Below, piece by piece: positions 56,460 to 64,000 of a stretch of 64,000 nt of DNA (positions within the stretch are counted from its first letter, which is position 1; each line of letters begins with the position of its first letter). This DNA comes from Dactylis glomerata. Lineage: Eukaryota; Streptophyta; Magnoliopsida; Poales; Poaceae. The stretch is from contig QXEO01000817.1 of NCBI GenBank assembly GCA_007115705.1, positions 1,408,500 through 1,472,499 of the forward strand, written 5' to 3'. The notes beneath the pieces are model-generated. The model searched no databases and had not been told where the DNA came from. It was given only the letters and a program-made list of their open reading frames with translations. The position numbers and the translations under genes are program-made.

Positions 56460-58653
56460 TTTACTTGCTTATAATCTTTCATTTATCTTGTGTCTAGCTT
56501 AGAAACACCGCACACATAGGCCAAAGCCATTTTGTCATGTCTCGACATTATGCATACCTATGCGTGCTACATTAATAGACCCAATGTCAAGACATGGACC
56601 CAAGCATCTATCTTTGCGGTGCCATGACATTTGCGCTCAAACATAGGGGGAGTAATCCTCCGCAATTATCTTGCCTCCTATTTGAATTTGTGCATCCCTT
56701 GAGGTTTTTGATCATGTGTCTCTTGAGTTGTTTAATTGTTTGGTTTTGATTCATGATCATTTTGATTTTCATTGAATATCCTTCGAGTTTGTTTTTGCTT
56801 TTCTTGAGATCTATGTTTCCCTGCACAAGTCTTTGAAACCGTCGCACGATCTCTCCATAGTTTAGTGTCATCGAGGAGGGGGCTTGATCTATTTTCCTGG
56901 AGATACCCGGCGCCGCCGGCCTGTGAACCGGCCCGCTCGGCGCGTGTACCGGGGCTGCACCGGAACCCTGGCCAGAACAGGATTCCGGTACAAGCCCGGC
57001 GTGCACCGGCTGCCTCACCGGGCAGCCCGGCACAGCGCCCGGCGCCACCGACTGCCAACCGGACGGCCGGCTCACAGCCCGGCGCCGCCGGCTTTCCATC
57101 GGATTTCCAGATCGGGTATAAAAAGGGGAGAACGGGAGGAACCCTAGCCAGTTCATTTTCTTCCTCCAACTCCTCCCTCTCCTCCATGGCCGCCTCTCCC
57201 ATGTGCTCCTCCTAATCCCAGTAGATTCCACCAACATCCTCGCTCCAAACTCGGCTCGTTGATAGATTGGGTCTCTCGAAAGTCTTCTACCGAAGGATTC
57301 GTCAAATCTTGCTCGTTTCTTGGAGATCTTGGGAATTTACCCGCCAAGAGTCCTCCATAGAAGTTCCTCTCCGCCAAGTTAGGGCAAGAGGAGCGATGGC
57401 TTCGGGTAATTTGTCTTTGTCCCTCTCAAATCCCCTCTTTCCCTTGTTCATTTTTTGTGGATTTGAGAATTTGTCCTAGATCCCTTGCTATCGGAGGCCA
57501 CACTTTGTTCTTTATGGTCTCCATGTCTATTAACTAGTTGGTACACAAGTTAGCATGAGCAGCATAGTCGATTTTAGTGAAAGATTTTGCAAAAATTATG
57601 CATGCACTTGATTCCCGGCGTGACCTGCTCTGTACCGGGCCTGGAACCGGCCAGGCCGGCGCACAGCCCGGCTGCGCCGGGCTCTCACCGGCTCCCCGGC
57701 GTGTTGCCCAGTTTCGCCGGACGCAAACCGGCTGCCCGGCGTGCTGCCCGATTTCGCCAGACTCATACCGGCTGCCCGGTGCGAGGGCCGGTACAGGTCC
57801 GGTTACACCGGCCATCAAGTGTCTGTCCAATTTTTCATTCTTTCCCTTTGTCTACTTTGTTCACTTGTATGCTATGCTAGTTCTATCTTGGCCTCTTGTC
57901 TGATTTGTGCATTAGTTTCATTGTCTCTCTTTGCATTCGATGTGTTTTTACAGATGATGAGATGTTTCAGGGGTACTCCATGGCTTTCCCTAGTTCTCAT
58001 CCCTCACGGACTAGGACTTTTGCTATGATGAGATCCAGGAAGATGAAGGTGCAGATGAAGGTGAAGATGAAGGCTAGGAAGAAGAAGATGCTGAAGATGC
58101 CGAGTATCCACCTCATCCATTTGCCTAGTTGCTTTCATTTGCCACTCTCTTGCTCCTCCCTTTTTGGTGTTCCGATGCCAAGGGGGAGAAGTGAGTAGAG
58201 TTCTTCTCTTTGCACAAGCCATTGTTCATCGATGCTTTCCTCTTGGCTTGTGTTTGCGTTTAGTTGGTTTTACGAACAAACATTTGGTCTTAGTCTTTGG
58301 TGTGGATTTTAAGTGTGGTGAACTATGTGAAAGTCCCATATGTCTGGGCAAGTGTGTGCTTAATTATTGTATGCGACTATGTTATCTATGTGTCTTATCT
58401 ATCTTGTTTAGTCTTATGCATGGATAGCTTAGCCGTTTTGATTCACTTGTCATACTTTCTTAATGTTCCTATTTACATTAGAGAAGCTTCCCATTCTCTA
58501 CATATATGTTGTACATTGCATTCCAACACAACTTAATCATGTGCAAATATTATGGGGGAGCCGGTGTAATGTATGTAGAAACTTGTGCTTACATGCCTAT
58601 TACTTTTATGAACTCTAGCTCGGTTTGTCATCGTTAACCAAAAAGGGGGAGAT
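56460..58653 (+). other. 3' region of I: internal promoter-like block, possible small spliced ORF, polypurine tracts
   Basis: CCGG palindromes cluster at 56905-57098, directly before a TATA box (TATAAAA, 57117-57123). This is the same layout as the LTR promoter. A second CCGG cluster lies at 57614-57812. An ATG at 57397 is followed by a possible donor (GG/GTAATT, about 57407); an acceptor TTTTTACAG ends near 57953, before DDEMFQGYSMAFPSSHP-type coding and a GAA/GAT-rich acidic tail (about 58020-58130) with a stop or shift. GGGGGAG occurs at 56646, 58182, 58554 and 58645, the last being the true polypurine tract. Minus-strand ORFs here (up to 209 residues) are Pro/Arg/Gly-rich shadows of the CCGG arrays. 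Confidence 0.5.
57117..57123 (+). promoter_or_regulatory. TATA box of the internal promoter-like block in I
   Basis: TATAAAA follows a CCGG-palindrome array and precedes a C/T-rich leader, matching the LTR layout. Confidence 0.45.
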
Positions 58654-60151
58654 TGTAAGGGTATTTTACCCTTAACCTTTATTTTGATTAACAATGACAA
58701 ACAAGCTAGTGACGATCTAATGTGTCTTGCTACTCTTATTTGCAGGTTTTAGTTCGTCATGTGTGATGGAAGGAGTTGTGAGACCCCCCGTTTGTTTCAA
58801 AGAGACGGTAGTTCCTTTGTTATTTTATTTACCCTTTGAGTATAGAAACTCCGCACTATTAAGAGGGGTAATATCGATGAACTCAGTGGGAAGGTGGCCT
58901 ATTTTCTTTTTCCTATCCTACCACCCATAATTGCCAAACACTTCGCCAAAAGTTCGCGGGAAGAAAGGATTTTGTTCGAGACAGTTTTTCCTGTGTTGGC
59001 ATTAGGGGCCGGCGGCGCCGGGCTCTGAGCCGGTCTGTCCGGTACAGCCACCGGACCCTTACCGGAATCATGTTCTGGAGGGTGTTCGGTTGGCGTCCGG
59101 CGTGAAAGCCGACCGGTCCGGCGTAGGAGCCGGTGTGCCGGGCGCCATACCGGCCCGCCCGGTACAGCCACCGGTTCCTTACCGGTTTGGCATGAAGATA
59201 TGGGGTTCGGTTCTGGGCCGGCGTGAAAGCCGACCCACCTGGCATTAGTCCCCGGTACGCCTCTCCCCTTCGCCAGCTTGCCCGGTGTAGGACCGGTGTT
59301 ACCGGCCTGTGTGCCGGCCGGTCCGATGCAGGTCCGGTCTTGCCGGGCTGTGCGCCGACCGGTCCGGCTCAGCGGCCGGCGCCGCCGACTTTGCATCGAC
59401 TAGGCGCAGGAATTCTGCTTCAAACGGCTCTTTCTCCCCCCGGATTATAAATACCCCTTCACCTATCTTGGAGAGCATAAGGTTGCCATTCAAATCATAT
59501 CCTTGCCTTCTCTCTCTCTCCTCCATTAAAGAGCATTCAAAGCTTGAGGATCTCCCATTCTACCCACTCAAATCCAAATCCCTTTGGTAGAAAGATTGAG
59601 GAGACCCCGATCTACGATTCCACCAAGCCAAATTTCATTCCCCCTTGTGTTCATCGAGTATTGCTTGTTACTCTTGGGTTTGTGGGAAACCCTAGGCGGC
59701 TAGGGTCGCCCGGAGGCATTCGGCTTGTGATTCGCCCCGTGGAAAGTTTGTGAGGGTTCGGAGACCACCCTAAGGTCTACCACAAGTGATTGGGCTCCTA
59801 CTTCGTGGAGGAGGCTCAAGGAGAAGAAGGTGAGCCTTTGTGGCGCTTGAGTACCCTTCGTGGGAATTCACACCTCTCCAACGGTGACTAGCTCTCTCCC
59901 AAGAGAGTGAACATCGGGATACATCTTCGTCTCCGAGTGCCTCGGTGATTTCTATCCGAGCCCCTTTACTTGTGTTTTACCTTTGTGATAGCCTTCGTGC
60001 TTGAAGTACTTTGCATTGCATCATATAGGTTGCTCACTTAGCTGTTAGGCTCACACTTATACTCCGCAAAGCCTAAAACTAGTGAAAAGAGAAGTAAAAT
60101 TTGTAGAAACCTATTCACCACCCCCTCTAGGTTAGACCATCCACACTTTCA
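58654..60151 (+). repeat. 3' LTR of I
   Basis: Direct repeat of 49057-50560, with the CCGG array at about 59005-59390 and its TATA box near 59445. Confidence 0.95.
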
Positions 60152-60156
60152 ACATC

Positions 60157-61583
60157 CTCCTGTTGTGCCAATATGACGATTATAAAGGATAGATTTTAGT
60201 GGTTGAATACCGTGAAGGGAACGCCACATGAATATCTTGACCTTGCTTGGAATTTTGATTTGCCAGAGAATTTTCCAAACAGGGTTTGTAGCAGAAGACC
60301 CTGGCAGTGAGAGTTGATTCGCAGAAGCACCAAACTGATGCTGCCATTAAAGATAGTAACCAGAGCGAACTGTGTATCTGCCATGCGTCGTAGCACTCCA
60401 AGCAATAAAATCATCAAACCCTTGCCTATGAAGAGGAATTTGTAGGATCCGATGCACATCAATCGCTCCAAAGAGATCATGAGTAAGCACCGAGTCCCAT
60501 TGACCTGTAATAGGGTCTATGAGATCACTAACCTTAGAATAAACCGCCCCTCCTCTAGGTGAAATAATCTTCCTGTCCGAGCTACTCGGAATCCACGGAT
60601 CACTCCAAATTTTTATATTCTCTCCATTCCCCACCCTCTAGATATAACCTCTCTTAAAGGCAGTGATGCCCGCAAGAATACTCTGCCACATGAAAGATGA
60701 TCCCGCTTTAGGCCCAGCTTTAAGGATATCTCCATCAGGAAAGTACTTGGCACGCAGCACTCGTGCACATAATGATTCCGGGTTATCAATAAGCCTCCAA
60801 ACCTGTTTTGCCAGCATCGCCAAGTTAAATGAATGAAAATCATGAAAGCCCATACCTCCTTCTTTCTTTGGATAGCACAATTTCCACCAATCATACCAGT
60901 GCATTTTATTGATATTGTCATCATCTCCCTACCAAAACCTGGATATAGCATCCATCATACGATTTACATACTCCTTTTGGTATTAAGAAAACTGACATAG
61001 CATAGACCGAGATTGCTTGAGCAACAGCCTTTAACAATATTTCTTTCTCAGCAATAGATAAAAGTTTCTCCTTCCAACCATTTATCCTCAGAATAATCCT
61101 CTCTATAAGGTGCTCAAAAGAATCACTTCTGTCTGCCCCCACAATGGCTGGCAGCCTCATCATCTATATGTAACGCCTCACAGATTTCTGCTCTCATAAG
61201 CACATTAGTATTTGGGGAAAAAACATGCTTGATTTTGATAAACTCACCAATTGTCCGGAATTCGCACAGTACGTATTCAGTACCCGTTGTAAGGAAGTTG
61301 CATTGTTCATATCCGCCTTATGAGGATTAGAGAGTCATCAGCAAAAAGTAAATGTGAGACTGATGGTGCATTCCTGCACACCCTTACCCCATCGATGGCA
61401 CCAACTTCTTCTTCATACAACAAGAGGCTAGATAACCCCTCTACGCATAACAAGAAGAAATACGGCGATAGAGGATCTCCCTGACAGAGACCTCTAGTCA
61501 GCGTAAACATGTCGGTTTCCTCAGAATTAAACCGAACCTGATATCTCACGGAGGTCACACACGCCATCATCCAAGTAATCCCG
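60157..61583 (-). pseudogene. LINE ORF2 5' part: reverse transcriptase to zinc knuckle
   Basis: The minus strand starts inside RT: FTLTRGLCQGDPLSPYFFLL and SHLLFADDSLIL (61307-61570; FADD is the catalytic box). It continues through frameshifted pieces (61163-60921, about 60951-60613) and GNGENIKIWSDPWIPSSSDR (60634-60347), then the region before the zinc knuckle. Pieces at 61570, 60904 and 60634 share a frame with 48973, so there are compensating indels or only local shifts. The 5' half (endonuclease, RT fingers) is missing, as usual for truncated LINEs. Confidence 0.85.
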
Positions 61584-61848
61584 TTACATCACCAACCGTT
61601 CCCCGCGATACGTAGGTGCATGTCTAATGGGCCATACATGTCAGCGACATAGTGCCTTAAATGGCATTAGGAACGCTCAGCCAGCTTTTAGTAAAGACGG
61701 CACCGGCTCTTCTGGCGGCGGCAGGCGACACGTCTTGTTGTCGTTGCATCTTCCCCACGCGGCCAGGGAACATGAGGCGTCGGCGTTATTGCGCCTCTTC
61801 CTGCCTTTTCACCTACTGCTACCCTTTCATTTTTCGCGTACCTCCGGC
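61584..61848 (+). promoter_or_regulatory. Upstream region of the 61899 ORF
   Basis: Non-repetitive sequence with no gene of its own that I recognise. Its end carries CTATAAAG, a TATA box at 61849-61854, 45 bases before an ATG. Confidence 0.4.
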
Positions 61849-61898
61849 TATAAAGCTTGGCCCCTCACCGTTGTTTCTTCACAAACTCACTCGCCAAA

Positions 61899-62336
61899 AT
61901 GTCTCGTCAGCTTATAATCATGTACACAATGCTAGGGCACGGTGGAAGCTGTGCAACATTGCCGCCGCCACCACCACCATCCCCACCGCTGGAGGACGAT
62001 GACTCCTTCAACGAGTTCCTCGACGAGCTCAACGACAACCAGGCATGTGAGGTGCCAGCTAACGAGTTGCAGCCAGCCATCGTTGCCTCTTTCAGGATGC
62101 AACTCTTGGAGGGAAACAGCACCAAGACCGTCAAGGAGGTCAACCAGGTCCTCCTCGAGCGTGCCATGGGGGTCTCTGCTGACATGCGCGTCTACGGCGA
62201 GGCTGAGCGCCGTCGCTTCTACTGTGAGGCCGAAGGAGATATAACGTACTCTTTGTTTAAAACTAAATGTACTGTATATATTTTTAACGATAACTTTAAA
62301 ACAGATGTATCTACACACAAAAGTATATTATTTTAG
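61899..62336 (+). CDS. Hypothetical protein, 145 residues, with a MITE-derived tail
   Basis: The ATG at 61899 (CCAAAATGT) is preferred over the in-frame ATG at 61857 because a TATAAA box lies at 61849-61854. Residues 25-38 are a Pro run (LPPPPPPSPP) followed by an acidic DDDSFNEFLDELND segment. Residues about 45-112 look helical and globular (VKEVNQVLLERAMGVSADM; YGEAERRRFYCEAEGDI). The last ~30 residues (TYSLFKTKCTVYIFNDNF onward) are encoded by the MITE-like repeat starting near 62247 and are probably not ancestral. I do not recognise the family. It could be a truncated gene whose end was replaced by the insertion. Confidence 0.45.
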   Translation: MSRQLIIMYTMLGHGGSCATLPPPPPPSPPLEDDDSFNEFLDELNDNQACEVPANELQPAIVASFRMQLLEGNSTKTVKEVNQVLLERAMGVSADMRVYGEAERRRFYCEAEGDITYSLFKTKCTVYIFNDNFKTDVSTHKSILF

Positions 62337-62362
62337 CCATAAGTTTTATGAAACGGAGAGTG
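62249..62362. mobile_element. Degenerate Stowaway-like MITE
   Basis: The ends CTCTTTGTTTAAAAC (from 62249) and GTTTTATGAAACGGAGAG (to 62360) are imperfect inverted repeats of the CTCCCTCCGTTT type, with TA just outside. The interior is AT-rich. Assignment is tentative because the termini are eroded. Confidence 0.45.
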
Positions 62363-62365
62363 TAG

Positions 62366-62607
62366 ATGTTCGAGACAGTATTAACTCTTCAAAAATCCTC
62401 GGTGAAAACATCATCTGAAAACGTATTTCATGTGGTCCGCTTTCACATTCAAAACACGCAAGAAACTCCAAACTGTGGCAGAGAAGCTCCGCAAACCCGC
62501 GCTTGCCCCTCCCGCTACCGCCCGAGACGAGCTCCCGCGCAACGCGAGCCACTCGCTCGCTGGCAACACAAATCCACAAGCCTCTTAGCTCGCCCTCCGG
62601 TCCGGCC
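62366..62607 (+). promoter_or_regulatory. Promoter/5' UTR of the phosphatase gene
   Basis: C-rich, GC-rich sequence typical of a monocot 5' UTR, with no clear TATA box. ORFs on the minus strand here are high-GC shadows. Confidence 0.4.
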
Positions 62608-64000
62608 ATGGTCGCGGCGGCCTTCGCGTCGACGTCCACCGCCGCCGCGTGCTCCTCCTCCTTGCCTCCGAACCCGACAGCAGGAGACCCGGTTAGGAGG
62701 CGCACTCCTCCACTCGTGACAGCCACCAATCGCCACGTGCAGGGACGCACCGCGACCAGTCTCCGCCAGGCTCGCCCCCGCGACCGGTTCGTAAACCCTC
62801 CTCGCCCCCTATTCCCGGCGGCGGCGGCGGCGGAAGCGGGAGAGATGGCCGCCGAGGCGAGCACCGGCGCGAAGCCCTTCGCCGTCCTCTTCGTCTGCCT
62901 CGGTAAATCCCGCGAACCCCTTGGTCAATCCCCTCCTCTGAGCGGGCGTCCGTATCAGCTAATTCGAGTAGCTTCCTACCTGCGCGCCGATCTCCAGATT
63001 CAGCTCACCTCGTCTGGCCCCTTCCGGATGCTTTGTGCGGGATGCCCTGTACTGCTTCCACAGCCTGCGGGGGGATCGATTCCGTTTCGGGGAGGAATTT
63101 GATCTCGCCGATTCTGCAGTGGCGCGTCCCTGATAAATTCGTTCACTGAACGATCGCGATAGCCTTGTGCACAAATGAGGATAGGACCTCTTGTTTCCAC
63201 TATTGCAGTCCGGACAATCCATTTGTCTCTAGAGAGTTCTTACTTCCTGTCGCCTTGTTCTCATCATTGGACCATCATGCCGTGTGGCAATGGCTCCACT
63301 TTGTAGGTACAGATGTGCAGTTGCATTGCATCATGTGCTACTGGGTAGTGCATGGGATCCGTATGATTTTGTGCCAGGTGTTTGATGCCGATGGATTTTA
63401 TCTCGTGTCTATGTTTTTTCAAAATGGCTTTCGGCATGTATTTACAAGATAGATACTGCGATGAAAGCGGTAGACACTGACCGACAACCAAGTGCTGACT
63501 TTCTCAGGTGGGCCCGATGATAGCGACCTGCGGATCGCTCTCCAGCTCTCAAAACCAGGGAGCTTCGAGCTCCTTAGGATACGCGCTTGTACCCTTCTGA
63601 TGGAGGATTATTTCATCATAGTTCATAACCTTAGCTGATGTGTGTCAGAGCATGTACTGTTTACTTCATACATTGCACTATATTTATCTGGCTTCTTGTG
63701 CTTAGTGTTATAATGTATAATGTGTGTGTGCAGGCAACATCTGTAGAAGCCCTGCAGCTGAGGCGGTCTTCCGGAACCTCGTAAATAAGCGTGGTCTTGA
63801 TTCCAAGTTTCTCATAGACTCAGCTGGTACGATCGGTTATCATGAGGTTGTATTCTGCATTTACCTTACTCATTTGTACAGTTAACGAGCTCGTTGTTGA
63901 CATCGGAGTTGATGAGGTGTTGCGTGAAAAATCAGGGAAATAAAGCGGACTCAAGGATGATAGCAACTTCCAAGAAGCGGGGGATTGAGGTGACCTCGAT
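62608..64000 (+). CDS. Low-molecular-weight protein tyrosine phosphatase, probably organelle-targeted (5' part; runs off the window)
   Basis: Exons: 62608-62902, 63734-63846, 63936 to beyond 64000, all phase-consistent. The protein dephosphorylates phosphotyrosine through a Cys-phosphate intermediate. The P-loop CLGNICRS (C-X5-R-S) starts near residue 97 and is split by intron 1 inside the Gly codon. DSAGTIGYHEGNKADSRM continues the fold; the general-acid DPY loop lies past the window. The ATG at 62608 gives a ~79-residue extension rich in Ala, Ser, Thr and Arg, resembling a plastid or mitochondrial transit peptide as in the longer plant homologues. A start at 62845 (MAAEAS) would give a cytosolic form. 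CTC/GGTAAAT and GTGCAG splice sites are standard. Confidence 0.92.
62903..63733 (+). other. Intron 1 of the phosphatase gene
   Basis: 831 bases from GTAAAT to GTGCAG. The short ORFs inside have no recognisable homology, and no repeat was seen. Confidence 0.8.

Larger units (their letters stand above)
49057..60151 (+). mobile_element. Element I: Sirevirus-like Copia retrotransposon (11.1 kb)
   Basis: LTRs 49057-50560 and 58654-60151, perfect target duplications ACATC (49052-49056, 60152-60156), and TG...CA ends. Order: tRNA-Met primer site, gag with coiled coil and zinc knuckle, pol in Copia order (protease, integrase, RT, RNase H), a 2.2-kb 3' region, polypurine tract. Large size, long gag, repeated GGGGGAG tracts and CCGG-rich LTRs fit the Sirevirus (SIRE/Maximus) lineage. 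LTR divergence is about 2.4% by hand count. Gag and pol each carry one stop, and pol one frameshift, so this copy is inactive. Confidence 0.95.
48088..61583 (-). mobile_element. 5'-truncated LINE (L1-type), split by Sirevirus I
   Basis: Minus strand. ORF2 begins inside the RT domain near 61583 and ends at 48263. A 3' UTR and a short A run (eight As, 48088-48095) follow. Element I (49057-60151) sits in the middle. Removing it with one TSD (11,100 bases, a multiple of 3) keeps the frame. I could not find a convincing TSD for the LINE. Confidence 0.85.

Noticed and set aside
48070..61600. Target duplication for the LINE
   Set aside because: Sequences around the A run (48088) and the 5' truncation (61583) share only a loose TGTAA-type match, not a convincing duplication.
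62346..62864. Minus-strand 172-residue ORF opposite the phosphatase first exon
   Set aside because: High-GC shadow of the plus-strand exon, whose splice sites and protein family are clear.

Overview
The window is nuclear DNA from a large, repeat-rich grass genome. The tribe Triticeae (wheat, barley, rye, Aegilops) fits best: the LTR families opening TGATACGTCTCCAACGTAT, the 18-base tRNA-Asp primer sites, a Stowaway MITE with the CTCCCTCCG terminus, a tRNA-derived SINE and a Sirevirus-type Copia element are typical of it. The species cannot be fixed from the sequence. There is no operon structure. Genes have introns, and about 85-90% of the window is mobile DNA.

Left part (1-15006, mostly minus strand). 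A rearranged LTR remnant (F, 1-2123) lies inside a degenerate Gypsy element (E, minus). E has a 303-bp 5' LTR at 12104-12406, gag/protease below it and a pol scrap at 2124-2209. A complete non-autonomous element (D, 2215-9272, minus, TSD GTCGG) split E. Beyond E are a Copia gag fragment with a phase-matched intron (G, 12407-13724), an intact-looking SINE with a 13-bp TSD (13914-14057), a (CA)12 microsatellite and a LINE 3' fragment.

Middle part (15007-42988). This is a three-level nest. A Tat-like Gypsy element C (TSD CAATG) carries gag, protease, RT, RNase H and integrase on the plus strand. On the minus strand it carries a six-exon antisense gene with its own TATA box. Element B (Athila-like gag and protease only, TSD CGATG/CGCTG) sits in the RT/RNase H part of C. 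Element A (TSD CGTAT, one unfamiliar 282-residue ORF) sits 19 bases inside the 5' LTR of B. A, B and D share LTR sequence, a tRNA-Asp primer site and a 2.6-2.9 kb 3' non-coding module, but each carries a different protein. They look like one modular non-autonomous family.

Right part (42994-64000). This holds the host genes. Mitochondrial cytochrome c1 (CYC1, plus strand, eight exons including a probable 5' UTR exon, 304 residues) is complete at 44246-46478. A Stowaway MITE, a weak minus-strand ORF and a LINE (minus) follow. The LINE is split by an 11.1-kb Sirevirus-like Copia element I (49057-60151, TSD ACATC). Element I has gag and pol, each with one stop (pol also a frameshift), and a second promoter-like module in its 3' region. 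After the LINE come a small hypothetical gene (61899-62336) whose tail runs into a MITE-like repeat, and the first three exons of a low-molecular-weight protein tyrosine phosphatase, probably organellar, which runs off the right edge.

The host genes have unrelated functions (respiratory complex III; a phosphatase) and share only a small island between transposons. The least ordinary items are the phase-perfect antisense gene of C, the swapped proteins and triplicated polypurine-tract core of A/B/D, and the internal promoter-like block of the Sirevirus.
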